Assembly (NCBI RefSeq): GCF_900496965.1
Contig: NZ_UFQB01000020.1
Span: 1 to 64,000, forward strand
Length of the DNA: 64,000 nucleotides
Direction of reading: 5' to 3'
DNA from: Achromobacter agilis
GTDB lineage: Bacteria > Pseudomonadota > Gammaproteobacteria > Burkholderiales > Burkholderiaceae_B
How positions within the stretch are numbered: position 1 is the first letter of the stretch; each line of letters begins with the position of its first letter. Positions 46,601 to 55,006 of this stretch are shown here, in pieces. The notes below the pieces were generated by a model. That model saw nothing but the letters and a program-made list of their open reading frames with translations, did not search any database and had not been told where the DNA came from. The translations under genes were made by a program, and so were the position numbers.

Positions 46601-47467
46601 GGCGACTTCGCTGTAATCCGGCGAGATGGCGACCGTCTTCGTGCCCTTGTAGCGCACCTCGGTGAAAAAGTGCGCGTCGGGCGTGCGCGTCTGGGGCACG
46701 TTGGATCCCCAGGCAATGATGTAGCTGGAGTTGTACCAGTCGGCCGACTCGGGAACGTCGGTCTGTTCGCCCCAGACCTGCGGGCTGGACGGCGGCAGGT
46801 CGCAGTACCAGTCATAGAAGCTCATGCACACGCCGCCGATCAGGCTCAGGTAGCGGCTGCCGGCGGCGTAGCTGACCATGCTCATCGCGGGGATCGGAGA
46901 AAAGCCGATGATGCGGTCGGGGCCGTGCTGCTTGATGGTGTAGATATTGGCGGCGGCGATCAGCTGGTTGACTTCATCCCAATGGCTGCGCACGAAGCCG
47001 CCCATGCCGCGCTCGCCCTGGTAATCCTTTCTGGCCGCATCGTCTTCGGCGATCAGGGCCCAGGCATCCACGGGTGTCTTTGCCGTTTTCAGCGCGGCGC
47101 GCCAGCGCTTGAGCAGCCTGCCGCGCACCATCGGATACTTGACGCGATTCGCGCTATACAGGTACCAGGAATAGCTCGCGCCGCGCGCGCAGCCGCGCGG
47201 CTCGTGGTTCGGCATGTCCCAGCGGGTGCGTGGGTAGTCGGTCTGCTGGGTTTCCCAGGTAACGATGCCGCCCTTGACGTAGATTTTCCAGGAACAGGAG
47301 CCCGTACAGTTCACGCCGTGCGTGCTGCGCACGATTTTGTCGTGTGCCCAGCGCAGCCGGTATGCATCTTCCCAGGTGCGGTCTTCGACGGTGGTGCGGC
47401 CGTGGCCATCCGCAAAGCTCTCCTTGGGCAGTCGGAAATGAACGAGGCGATCGAGGAAGTGGCTCAT
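43661..47467 (-). CDS. narG: Respiratory nitrate reductase alpha subunit
   Basis: NarG is the cytoplasmic molybdenum subunit that reduces nitrate to nitrite. The FS0 cluster region reads HGVNCTGSCSWKIYVKGG (His plus Cys ligands), followed by NHEPRGCARGASYSWYLY. The molybdenum-coordinating Asp lies in the segment TDVPESADWYNSSYIIAWGS. It has 1268 residues, close to E. coli NarG. It follows narK on the minus strand by 12 bp. Confidence 0.97.
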   Translation of the reverse strand: MSHFLDRLVHFRLPKESFADGHGRTTVEDRTWEDAYRLRWAHDKIVRSTHGVNCTGSCSWKIYVKGGIVTWETQQTDYPRTRWDMPNHEPRGCARGASYSWYLYSANRVKYPMVRGRLLKRWRAALKTAKTPVDAWALIAEDDAARKDYQGERGMGGFVRSHWDEVNQLIAAANIYTIKQHGPDRIIGFSPIPAMSMVSYAAGSRYLSLIGGVCMSFYDWYCDLPPSSPQVWGEQTDVPESADWYNSSYIIAWGSNVPQTRTPDAHFFTEVRYKGTKTVAISPDYSEVAKLADTWLHPKQGTDAALAMAMGHVAFKEFYFDQRSEYFDNYARRYTDLPMLVLLKEHRLADGRTVHVPDRYLRASDFDASLGQDNNPEWKTIAFDAEGRAVVPHGSIGFRWGAEGRSDTGKWNLENRNAKDGAEVRLKLSLLEDGQHTHDVVDVGFPYFGGIETPHFPSNAQQGDVNCTRVPAVRLRLAASGEGGDSLVASVFDLQAAQYGIDRGLGSGATSYDDNAPYTPAWAEQITGVPRQQIVTVAREFASNADKTQGRSMVIIGAGMNHWYHCDMNYRGVINLLMLCGCIGKSGGGWSHYVGQEKLRPQTGWTALAFALDWARPPRQQNSTSFFYAHTDQWRYEKLGIEEIVSPLADPGQYGGSMIDYNVRAERMGWLPSAPQLGTNPLKIAGMADAAGLSPRDFVAQSIQNGTLSMSCEDPDAPENWPRNLFVWRSNLLGSSGKGHEYFCKHLLGTNNGVQGQDLGADDAKPSEVKWHEQAPQGKLDLLVTLDFRMSTTCLYSDIVLPTASWYEKNDLNTSDMHPFIHPLSAAVDPVWESRSDWEIYKGFAKTFSELCVGHLGVERDTVLTPLMHDTPAELAQPYGVAEWKKGECDLIPGKTAPQVTVVNRDYPNIYKQYTALGPLMDQVGNGGKGIAWKTGTEVEQLGQLNGITPETGITQGRPRIVSDIDACEVILHLAPETNGHVAVKAWDALSKITGREHRHLALYREDEKIRYRDIQAQPRKIISSPTWSGIESETVSYNAGYTNVHELIPWRTLTGRQQFYQDHPWMIAFGEGFSSYRPPIDTKTTTAMHGIRPNGNPEIQLNFITPHQKWGIHSTYTDNLLMLTLNRGGPVAWISEEDARRAGIVDNDWMEMYNVNGAVAVRAVVSQRVKPGMVMMYHAQEKIINTPGSEITGVRGGIHNSVTRVVLKPTHMIGGYAQYSYGFNYYGTIGTNRDEFVVVRKMDKVDWLDTPRGEHLAAAYQAQGENP

Positions 47468-47479
47468 AGTGACTCTTTC

Positions 47480-48919
47480 TCAGCAAGGCATGGCCGCGTT
47501 GCGGCGGGCATAGCACCACCAGGTGATAGCGGCGCACACTAGATAGAAAATCGCGAAGATCCACAGTGCGGCTTCGGGCCCCCCGGTGGAGGCGATCGAG
47601 CTGCCGTAGCTCTTGGGGATGAAGAAGCCGCCGTAGGCGCCCAGCGCGCCGGCAAATCCCACCGCGGCGGCGCCTCGCACGTTGCCTTCCTTGAGCGCCG
47701 CGGCCTGCGATGGCGGGTCGGACGCCGCGTTGCGCATGGCCAGCTGATTGAAGATGATCGGGATCATGCGGAAGGTCGAGCCGTTGCCGATGCCGGTGGT
47801 GACGAACAGCACCAGGAACATCAGGAAGAAGCCGGCAAAACTGCCTTCCTGCGGGCCGAAGGGCAGCGTCAGCGATCCGGTTCCCTTGGGCAGGAACCAC
47901 AATACGCCGATCACGCCGACCGTCATGATCAGGAAATTCCAGAATGTGACGACGCCGCCGCCGATCTTGTCGGCCAGCCAGCCGCCGAACGGGCGGATCG
48001 CGGCCCCGACCAGCGGGCCCAGCCAGGCGTAGGCCAATGGGTTCACCGACGGGAACAGGCCCTTGACCAGCAGCGGGAATCCGGCGGCGAAGCCGATGAA
48101 CGAGCCGAACGTGCCCAGATACAGCAGGCACATGATCCAGTTGTGCCGTTGCCCGAAAATGGCGGCCTGGGCGGCTACCGACGCCTTCGCGTCCGCGACG
48201 TCGTTCATCGCGAAATAGGCCACCACCGCCGTCAGGGCGATCCAGGGCACCCAGATAAAGGCGGCGTTCTGCATCCAGACTTTGGTTTGCACGCCGCCTT
48301 GCGTGACGATCTGGGGCTCGCCGCCGAATATGCCCAGCACGCCGACCGTGACGACGATGGGGCTGAGGAATTGCACTACCGAGACGCCCAGATTGCCCAG
48401 GCCGGCATTGACGCCCAGTGCGGAACCTTTGCGGTCATTGGGAAAGAAATAGCTGATGTTGGCCATGCTCGAGCTGAAATTGCCTCCCCCCAGGCCGCAA
48501 AGCAGGGCCAGGATCAGCATGGTCGGATAGGGCGTGGTCGGATCCTGCACGGCGACGCCGATGCCGATCGCGGGGATGAGCAGGCTGGCGGTGGAAATCG
48601 CCGTCCAGCGCCGTCCGCCTACCAATGGCACCATGAACGAATAGAAAATCCGCAATGTGGCGCCGGATAATGCGGGCGCAGCGGCCAGCCAGAATAATTG
48701 GTTGGTCGAATACTCGAATCCGATTCCGGGCAGGCTCACCGCCACCACGCTCCAGACCTGCCAGACCGCAAAGGCCAGAAACAGGGCGGGAACCGAAATC
48801 CAGAGATTGATTTTTGCGATGGCCTCGCCTTCCCTGGCCCAGAAAGCCTTGTCCTCGGGCGTCCAGATTTTCAGGGTTTTGCCTGGACGGGCCATATTGC
48901 GCGGATGGGTGTCGTTCAT
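47480..48919 (-). CDS. narK: NarK-family nitrate/nitrite transporter
   Basis: A 12-helix MFS protein that imports nitrate or exchanges it for nitrite. The nitrate signatures are visible (LCGLGGGNFSSSMANISYFF and GFAGALGAYGGFFIPKSYGS). With 479 residues it is one NarK unit, not the fused NarK1-NarK2 form. It is the first gene of the narKGHJI unit. No narXL-type regulator is encoded in the window. Confidence 0.93.
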   Translation of the reverse strand: MNDTHPRNMARPGKTLKIWTPEDKAFWAREGEAIAKINLWISVPALFLAFAVWQVWSVVAVSLPGIGFEYSTNQLFWLAAAPALSGATLRIFYSFMVPLVGGRRWTAISTASLLIPAIGIGVAVQDPTTPYPTMLILALLCGLGGGNFSSSMANISYFFPNDRKGSALGVNAGLGNLGVSVVQFLSPIVVTVGVLGIFGGEPQIVTQGGVQTKVWMQNAAFIWVPWIALTAVVAYFAMNDVADAKASVAAQAAIFGQRHNWIMCLLYLGTFGSFIGFAAGFPLLVKGLFPSVNPLAYAWLGPLVGAAIRPFGGWLADKIGGGVVTFWNFLIMTVGVIGVLWFLPKGTGSLTLPFGPQEGSFAGFFLMFLVLFVTTGIGNGSTFRMIPIIFNQLAMRNAASDPPSQAAALKEGNVRGAAAVGFAGALGAYGGFFIPKSYGSSIASTGGPEAALWIFAIFYLVCAAITWWCYARRNAAMPC

Positions 48920-49457
48920 GTCTAGCCTTTGCGTGAAGCTGCATTCGCGGTCGAACCCCGATCACGTCGGCGTTTCGCACCCCGGCCCTGGTACGTCCGG
49001 ATCAGAAGACCCGGGCGACCCGGTAAACACCCATGGCCATGCTCCGGAGGCCGCGCGGAAACCGGCGCGGAGACACGGACAGGACGGGTGTCGCCGTCAA
49101 TAAACGGAATTTGGTGGTATTCGGGCCCGATGGCTGTTGCAGCGGGGCGCCGATGAAGCCAAACATCATCCACACCTCGGAACACACTGGGAAGGCCAGC
49201 ATGCGGACGGCCAGGATTATCCGGGCGCCGGAGGGAATATTGTTTGACTGGATTTGATCAGGCATAGGCGAACAAAAAGAGATGCTGTTGACGTCATCAC
49301 AAATGTCGCGCGCCGATAGCGGCGGCCTTTCCATTGAACAAATGGCGCGGCGCCTTTTCGTATTGTTTCGCAAAGGCTGCCATTTGTTGCTAGCACCATA
49401 TGGTCGTTATATGAACGAGATATGGCTATTCCATTAAATTAATGAATATCGATCTAT
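48920..49457. promoter_or_regulatory. Intergenic region upstream of narK
   Basis: About 540 bases with no convincing gene. The part near 49200-49450 is AT-rich. It includes a TGACGTCA palindrome (49274-49281) within a TTG-N9-CAA arrangement, one base too long for a standard FNR box. No confident FNR or NarL site or promoter was identified, although narK expression should be oxygen- and nitrate-controlled. Confidence 0.35.
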
Positions 49458-49461
49458 TCAT
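49442..49461 (-). terminator. Small hairpin at the lysR stop
   Basis: ATGAATA and TATTCAT form a perfect 7-bp stem with a TCGATC loop and include the regulator's stop codon. AT-rich DNA follows on the minus strand, so it may be a weak terminator. Confidence 0.4.
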
Positions 49462-50363
49462 AGGGTTTGCTTATTCGTCCTGGCCAACGGAGCGAGACGT
49501 TCCGCCATGAAGTCGATGAATAGCTTCGCCCGGATGGGCAGGTTGCGGCCGAACCCGTGCATCACCTGCACCGGCACCGGCATAAGCGGCAAGTGCGGCA
49601 GCACGCAGCGCAATTTTCCGGAATCGAGTTCGTCCTGCACGGTCGTCATCAGGATTTGCGCGATGCCCAGCCCATTGACCGCGGCGATTTTCATTGCCTG
49701 GCCGCTGTCTGCGTCGAACATGCCTTCGATCGGCAAGCGCGTGCCGTCAGCCAGCAGGATCGGCAATACCTGGCCGTCGAGCCGATACCGCACGTGGCGG
49801 TGCGCGCCAAGCTCGGCGGCCGTCTGAGGCTCGCCGTGCCGGGCCAGATATTGCGGGGACGCGACCAACACCAACGGCAGGTCGATGAGCGCCCGGGCGT
49901 GCAGCCCGCTGTCCGCGACCTTGCCGACTCTCAATGCCAGGTCGAAACCCTCCTGGATCAGATCGACATACCGGTCGCTGAGGCTGACATCGAGCGCCAG
50001 GGCAGGATGGCGCGGCATGAGCTGCGAGGTGATGGGGTCTAGCAGCTGGCGCCCAAGATCCACAGGCAGGCTCACCCGCAGCTTCCCGGCCGCCGTGGTG
50101 GGCGCCTTCAGCGCTTCGTCCGCCTCTTCCAGGCCGCGTACCAGCGGCGCGATGCGCTCGTAATAGGCCTGTCCGTCGCCGGTCAGGACAAAAGCGCGGG
50201 TGGATCGCTGGAACAGCCTGACGCCCAGCCGCCGTTCCAGCCTTGCAATGCTCTTGGAGACGGCGGATGGCGTGGTGCCCAGCAGCCGGGCGGCGCCGGT
50301 AAACGATCCCGCCTCGACCGACCGCACGAATACGGACAGGCCATGTAAATGTTCGACCGTCAT
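49458..50363 (-). CDS. LysR-family transcriptional regulator
   Basis: A 301-residue LysR protein with the N-terminal winged helix (SFTGAARLLGTTPSAVSKSI, then LERRLGVRLFQRSTRAF) and a type 2 periplasmic-binding effector domain. It is divergent from a short-chain dehydrogenase gene, with a palindrome between the starts. The classical arrangement implies that it controls that gene. The effector is unknown. Confidence 0.9.
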   Translation of the reverse strand: MTVEHLHGLSVFVRSVEAGSFTGAARLLGTTPSAVSKSIARLERRLGVRLFQRSTRAFVLTGDGQAYYERIAPLVRGLEEADEALKAPTTAAGKLRVSLPVDLGRQLLDPITSQLMPRHPALALDVSLSDRYVDLIQEGFDLALRVGKVADSGLHARALIDLPLVLVASPQYLARHGEPQTAAELGAHRHVRYRLDGQVLPILLADGTRLPIEGMFDADSGQAMKIAAVNGLGIAQILMTTVQDELDSGKLRCVLPHLPLMPVPVQVMHGFGRNLPIRAKLFIDFMAERLAPLARTNKQTL

Positions 50364-50370
50364 TGATGAC

Positions 50371-50385
50371 TATTTGGAACAAATA
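50371..50385. promoter_or_regulatory. Palindrome between lysR and the SDR gene
   Basis: TATTTGGAACAAATA is a perfect inverted repeat (6+3+6) just upstream of the lysR start and includes a T-N11-A element, the LysR recognition form. It is the best candidate operator for the divergent pair. Confidence 0.6.
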
Positions 50386-50474
50386 ATAGGTTTATTGTAG
50401 GACTGGCACGCCATTCGGGTCCAAATTAAATTGCTGCTATCCAACACTGCGGGTGCGCGAAAGGAGAGCGGCAA

Positions 50475-51224
50475 ATGAACAGACTTATGGACAAAGTAGC
50501 GGTCATTACCGGCGGCAACAGCGGTATCGGCTTTGCGACGGCGAAGCTATTCGTCGAGGAGGGGGCGCGCGTGGCGATCGTCGGGCGCCGCCGCGAGGCC
50601 GTCGACGCCGCCGTGGCGGAACTGGGCCCCCGGGCTTTGGGCATCACCGGCGACCTGGCCGACCTGGCGACACACGATCGCGTCGCATCGCTCGTGGCCG
50701 AGCGTTTCGGCGGCGCGGATATCTATGCGGCCAACGCTGGCGTCAACACGATCACGCCTTCGAGCGCGGTCGGGGTCGAGGAGTACGACGCCCAGTTCGA
50801 CACCAATACCCGCGCGGTCTTCTTCGGCGTCCAGAAGATGGCGCCGCTGCTGCGCAACGGCGGTGCGATTCTGTTGACCAGCTCGATCGCGAGCGGCAAG
50901 GTCCTGGAAGGACACGCGGTCTATGCTGGCACGAAGGCGGCGATCGAGGCCTTTGCGCGCAGCTGGGCGCTCGAATTCAAGGATCGCGGCATCAGGGTGA
51001 ACGTCATCAGTCCCGGCCCGGTCGATACGCCGATTCTCTCGAAGCTGGGCATCACCGCCGTCGACCGGCCGGCCTTCGAAACGGGCATGGCCGGCGCCAT
51101 TCCGCTCGGCCGCCTGGGCCGCCCGGAAGAGCTGGCGCGCGCTGCGCTGTTCCTGGCGAGCGACGAAGGCAGCTTCATTACCGGCGTGGCGCTGAATGTC
51201 GACGGCGGCATTTCGCTGGCCTGA
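50475..51224 (+). CDS. Short-chain dehydrogenase/reductase
   Basis: A classical SDR oxidoreductase of 249 residues. The cofactor motif TGGNSGIG is at residues 13-20, NAG follows in the central region (YAANAG), and the catalytic Ser and Tyr-x3-Lys are in LTSSIASG and YAGTKAA. A basic RRR after the second strand (VGRRREAV) suggests NADP(H). AGGAG precedes ATG 50475. The substrate is unknown. The divergent LysR gene is its likely regulator. Confidence 0.9.
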   Translation: MNRLMDKVAVITGGNSGIGFATAKLFVEEGARVAIVGRRREAVDAAVAELGPRALGITGDLADLATHDRVASLVAERFGGADIYAANAGVNTITPSSAVGVEEYDAQFDTNTRAVFFGVQKMAPLLRNGGAILLTSSIASGKVLEGHAVYAGTKAAIEAFARSWALEFKDRGIRVNVISPGPVDTPILSKLGITAVDRPAFETGMAGAIPLGRLGRPEELARAALFLASDEGSFITGVALNVDGGISLA

Positions 51225-51262
51225 CGGGGAATCGCCGCCGCGCGCCGGCCGGTTGCGGCCCA

Positions 51263-52099
51263 TCAGGCCGGCGTTGCGGCAGCCCTGTCGAAGTCTGCCT
51301 CACGAATCAGGCTCAAGGTATTCAGGAACAGATCCAGGCTCAGGATGCCGAGGCCGATCGTGGACAGCACGATGTTGCCGGACGCATCCTTGATGACGAC
51401 CTTCTCCGTCCAGGTGTTCAGGTCGACGCTGCGCAAGCTGGACAGGGGGATCTTGTGCCCCTGCACTTCAAGCGCGTCCCGGGTCAGGACGATGGGCAGG
51501 GTGGATATGTTCAGGAACTTCCCGCTGACACGCTTGCGCCAGACCTGTCCGGTGCTGATGTAGTTGAACGTGACGGCCCCCCCGGATGCCAGGGTCTCGA
51601 GAATGGCGGGCTGGCGCTCGTTCAGATACCGTTCGCGGACGAGCTGCTGGAAATCCATGAAGCCCCACAGGTGCTCGCTGATCCAGCGAAACGGCTCGCT
51701 CGCATTGCGGCGATAGGCCAGATTGGTTGCCATGCCGCTAAGAATGGTCTGCCCGGAACTGAACAGGTAGAGGTCTTCGATCTCGGTGTAGGGCGTGTAT
51801 GCGGTCTGGTTGCCGATGATCTGGGCAATGCCTTTCTCATAAACGTCGTAGCTTGCCCGGCGCAGCTTTTTCTGCCACGCGGCCGCCCAGAACGCGCCGA
51901 GTCCGAAGCAGAGCAAGAGGCCGAAGGTGCCGTAGAAAAGCGCCGGATTCATCTTGGGTGCGATGGTGCTCAGATACATCACGAATCCCGCCATGCCCAG
52001 GCATACGAATCCCAATATCACAAGAAAATAGACAAAGACCTTGCCATGACGAAAGGTCTTGATCAGTTCGCCTGCGGAGAATGACTGAGAGTGCTGCAT
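51263..52099 (-). CDS. Membrane protein of unknown function (possibly DUF6585-like)
   Basis: I do not recognise this 278-residue protein with certainty. Two helices lie near residues 20-75 (VFVYFLVILGFVCLGMAGFV and LFYGTFGLLLCFGLGAFW). The remainder is soluble, with a YDVYEKGIAQIIGNQTAYTP segment and a WTEKVVIKDASGN segment that suggest a PH-like or YcxB-like beta domain facing the cytoplasm. The start at 52099 has AGGAAG upstream; a longer in-frame form to 52366 lacks protein-like sequence. Confidence 0.6.
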   Translation of the reverse strand: MQHSQSFSAGELIKTFRHGKVFVYFLVILGFVCLGMAGFVMYLSTIAPKMNPALFYGTFGLLLCFGLGAFWAAAWQKKLRRASYDVYEKGIAQIIGNQTAYTPYTEIEDLYLFSSGQTILSGMATNLAYRRNASEPFRWISEHLWGFMDFQQLVRERYLNERQPAILETLASGGAVTFNYISTGQVWRKRVSGKFLNISTLPIVLTRDALEVQGHKIPLSSLRSVDLNTWTEKVVIKDASGNIVLSTIGLGILSLDLFLNTLSLIREADFDRAAATPA

Positions 52100-52150
52100 A
52101 GCAAGTATGACTTCCTGTTGAAAAGCGGATTGCGCCAATGCCCGGACGAA

Positions 52151-52179
52151 CGAAGGGCGACTCGATAAGTCGCCCTTCG
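52151..52179. terminator. Perfect 12-bp hairpin after proP
   Basis: CGAAGGGCGACT pairs perfectly with AGTCGCCCTTCG around CGATA. It lies downstream of proP, just upstream of the next minus-strand gene. It probably terminates the proP message. The T-run is weak. Confidence 0.65.
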
Positions 52180-52244
52180 GTATGCAACGGGGAACTGGCC
52201 CGCCCGGATTGTAAAGGAGCGGGCATCTGCCCGCCGCGCCGCTC

Positions 52245-53777
52245 TCATTCCAGGTCGGGATGGCGATCCGCCAGTCGCTGGCGGCGCTGCCGCAATGCCT
52301 CCAGCTTTTCTTCCAGTTCCGCGATTTCGGCCTCCACATCGAGCACGCTCTGCTCGATATGTTCATGGGCTTGCTGCAGCAGGGCGTGCGCTTCGCGCCG
52401 GTTCGAGGCGGTTGGGGTGTCGCCCCGCAGCGGGCGGTTCGCGGTCTCGGGCAGGAAGAAGGACGTGACGATGCCGATCACCGACGCCGCCATCAGGTAG
52501 TAGGCGGGCATCATCAGGTTGCCGCTTTCCTCGACCAGCCAGGCGGCCACGGTTGGCGTCAGGCCTGCGGCGATGATCGCCACGTTGAAGGAACTGGCCA
52601 GCGCGCTGTACCGGATCCGGGTCGGAAACAGCGCGGGCAGCGTCGATGCCATGACGCCGGTCAGGCAGTTCAGGAACACGGCGATGAACAGCAGCCCCAG
52701 GAAAATCAGGCCGGTGTTGTCGCTGCCCACGAACTTGAAAGCCGGTAGCGCGATCACCAGCAGGCCGATGCTGCCGACCCGCAGGAAGGGCTTGCGGCCG
52801 ATCTTGTCGCTGAAGAAACCGACGACCGGCTGCACGAAGAGCATGCCGATCATGACCACCACGATGATGAGCACGCCGTGCTCCTCGGAATAGCCGAGGC
52901 TGCTCGACAGGTAGGTAGGCATGTAGGTCAGCAGCATGTAGTAGGTGATGTTCGTCACCAGCACCATGCCGATGCAGACGAGCAGCGCCTTGCGGTACTT
53001 GGAGAAGATCTCCCGGAAGGAGACGGTGGGCCGTTCCTGCACGGCGTCGCGGTCCTCCTGCTCCATTTTTTCCAGCTGCTGCGTGAACGCGGGGGTTTCC
53101 TCGGCGGCGTGGCGCAGGTATAGGCCGAGCAGCCCGAGGGGGCCGGCGACGAAGAAAGGCGCCCGCCAGCCCCATTCCAGGAAGGCCCGCTCTCCGAGCG
53201 TCGCCTGCAGCAGCACGACCAGGCCCGCGCCCAGCACGAAACCGGCGATGGAGCCGAAATCCAGCCAGCTGCCGAGGAAGCCGCGGCGGCGGTCGGGCGC
53301 GTATTCGGCCACGAACACGGCGGCTCCCGTATATTCGCCGCCTACCGAAAAGCCCTGGGCGAGCTTGCACAGCAGTAGCAGGATCGGCGCCCACAGGCCG
53401 ATGGACGCGTAGGAGGGAATCAAGCCGATGCAGAAGGTGCTGATCGCCATGATGATGATGGTCAGCGAAAGCACCTTCTGGCGGCCGAAGCGGTCGCCCA
53501 TCACGCCGAAGAAGACGCCGCCCAGCGGACGCACCAGAAAGGGCACCGAGAAAGTGCCCAGCGCGGCGATGGTTTGAACGGCGGGCGAAGCGTCTGGAAA
53601 GAACACCTTGCCCAGCGCGAAGGCAACGAAGCCGTAGACGCCGAAGTCGAACCACTCCATCGCATTGCCGAGCGCGGCGGCCGTTACGGCCTTCTTGAGC
53701 TTGGTGTTGTCGATGACGGTGATGTCGCCGATCTCCAACGGCCGGACCTGCTGTGACGCTGGGGATATCTCTGCCAT
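52245..53777 (-). CDS. proP: ProP-type osmolyte:H+ symporter with C-terminal coiled coil
   Basis: An MFS symporter of the metabolite:H+ family with the ProP hallmarks AAALGNAMEWFDFGVYGFVA and GFSVGGEYTGAAVFVAEYAP. The last 45 residues form a predicted coiled coil with heptads (HEHIEQSVLDVEAEIAELEE), the feature that tunes osmotic activation of ProP. It should import proline, glycine betaine or similar solutes under osmotic stress. It has 510 residues. Other members of the family carry dicarboxylates, but the coiled coil favours ProP. Confidence 0.82.
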   Translation of the reverse strand: MAEISPASQQVRPLEIGDITVIDNTKLKKAVTAAALGNAMEWFDFGVYGFVAFALGKVFFPDASPAVQTIAALGTFSVPFLVRPLGGVFFGVMGDRFGRQKVLSLTIIIMAISTFCIGLIPSYASIGLWAPILLLLCKLAQGFSVGGEYTGAAVFVAEYAPDRRRGFLGSWLDFGSIAGFVLGAGLVVLLQATLGERAFLEWGWRAPFFVAGPLGLLGLYLRHAAEETPAFTQQLEKMEQEDRDAVQERPTVSFREIFSKYRKALLVCIGMVLVTNITYYMLLTYMPTYLSSSLGYSEEHGVLIIVVVMIGMLFVQPVVGFFSDKIGRKPFLRVGSIGLLVIALPAFKFVGSDNTGLIFLGLLFIAVFLNCLTGVMASTLPALFPTRIRYSALASSFNVAIIAAGLTPTVAAWLVEESGNLMMPAYYLMAASVIGIVTSFFLPETANRPLRGDTPTASNRREAHALLQQAHEHIEQSVLDVEAEIAELEEKLEALRQRRQRLADRHPDLE

Positions 53778-53896
53778 GAGTCAGCCTCCCATTGTGTGCA
53801 AGGTGTGCCGCGGCGCTCGCGGCGCGCTGCAATGCAAAAATTCTACTCTGCCGGCGGATTTCGGGAATTACTGACTATCAATTCGTCATATCCGAA

Positions 53897-53925
53897 TTGT
53901 TCCGCGAGCCACGCTGCTCTAGACT
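53897..53925 (+). promoter_or_regulatory. Possible terC promoter
   Basis: TTGTTC (53897-53902), 17 bp, then TAGACT (53920-53925) is a moderate sigma-70 match 70 bases before terC. I saw no yybP-ykoY (Mn) riboswitch signature upstream. Confidence 0.4.
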
Positions 53926-53995
53926 GGATTCGTACATTTGCCGCTTGCCGCCGGCCGTCGCGCGCGGGGCGCGCGGCGATGGCGGGAGGCCCCTG

Positions 53996-55006
53996 ATGAG
54001 CCAGGTCGAGACCTTTGCCACCCTGCCGATGTGGGTGGGCTTCGTCGGGTTCGTGCTGGTCGTGCTGGCGCTGGATCTCTATGTGCTGGGCGGCAGGCAC
54101 GCGCACCGCGTTTCGTCGCGGGAAGCGCTTTTCTGGGTGCTTGCCTGGATGGCCCTCGCCATGCTGTTCGGCGCCTTGCTGTGGTGGTACCTGGACGCCA
54201 CGCTGGGCCGCGCCGTGGCGCATCGGAAGGCGCTGGAGTTCTTCACCGGGTACCTGATCGAACTGTCCCTGTCGGTGGACAATATGTTCGTGTTCTCGCT
54301 GATCTTCGGGTACTTCGCCGTGCCGCTCGAACTGCAGCGCCGCGTGCTGCTGTATGGCGTGCTCGGCGCCATCGTGATGCGGGTTTCCATGATTCTCGCA
54401 GGCGTGTGGCTGCTGTCCCAGTTCTCTTGGCTGTTCTACGTGCTGGGCGCGCTCCTGGTCGTGACCGGGGCCAGGATGCTGGCCAAGGCGGACCACGAAC
54501 CCGACATCGCCCGCAACCCGCTGGTCCGGTTCCTGCGGTCGTCCATGCGGATCACCAAGGACTATCACGGGGAGTCGTTCTTCGTGCGCATCGGCGGGCT
54601 GCGGTACGCCACGCCGATGTTCGTGGTGCTGCTGATGATCGAGGCCAGCGACGCGGTTTTCGCGGTGGACAGCATTCCCGCGATCTTCGCGGTGACCACC
54701 GACCCCTTCCTGGTGTTCACCTCCAATATCTTTGCCATCATGGGCCTGCGGGCGATGTACTTCCTGCTGGCCGACATGCGGGCGCGCTTTCGCTATCTCA
54801 AGCACGGCCTGGCCGCCGTGCTCATCATCATCGGCGGCAAGATGCTGGCCGAGCCATGGTTCCACGTGCCCGTACAGTGGTCGCTCGGGGCAGTTGGCCT
54901 TATCCTGTTGGCGTCCGTGGGCGCCAGCCTGATCCTGCCCGGACGGACTGCGGCAACTGCCGCGCGCCCCAAGGCCAAAGCGTCAAAAACCGGAGATTCG
55001 CCATGA
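53996..55006 (+). CDS. TerC/Alx-family membrane protein
   Basis: A 336-residue protein with about nine helices and the TerC acidic membrane motifs ELSLSVDNMFVF and MIEASDAVFAVDSIPAIFAV. The family is linked to metal (manganese) export and tellurite or alkaline stress. GGGAGG lies seven bases before ATG 53996. Its stop overlaps the start of the universal stress protein gene (ATGA), so both are made together, which fits a stress role. Confidence 0.88.
   Translation: MSQVETFATLPMWVGFVGFVLVVLALDLYVLGGRHAHRVSSREALFWVLAWMALAMLFGALLWWYLDATLGRAVAHRKALEFFTGYLIELSLSVDNMFVFSLIFGYFAVPLELQRRVLLYGVLGAIVMRVSMILAGVWLLSQFSWLFYVLGALLVVTGARMLAKADHEPDIARNPLVRFLRSSMRITKDYHGESFFVRIGGLRYATPMFVVLLMIEASDAVFAVDSIPAIFAVTTDPFLVFTSNIFAIMGLRAMYFLLADMRARFRYLKHGLAAVLIIIGGKMLAEPWFHVPVQWSLGAVGLILLASVGASLILPGRTAATAARPKAKASKTGDSP

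Noticed and set aside
43385-47542. Two long plus-strand frames (653 and 725 codons) across narG.
   Set aside because: They are low-complexity translations opposite an unmistakable narG.
49235-49300. An FNR box for narK.
   Set aside because: The best match (TTG-N9-CAA) has the wrong spacing by one base, and the TTGATCA nearby lacks a second half-site.
51263-52366. A longer 367-residue form of the minus-strand membrane protein.
   Set aside because: The extra N-terminus is Arg/Trp/Pro-rich and crosses the proP terminator hairpin. ATG 52099 has a ribosome site and starts a normal protein.
53778-53995. A manganese (yybP-ykoY) riboswitch before the TerC-family gene.
   Set aside because: The conserved riboswitch core sequence was not found in the 218-bp interval.
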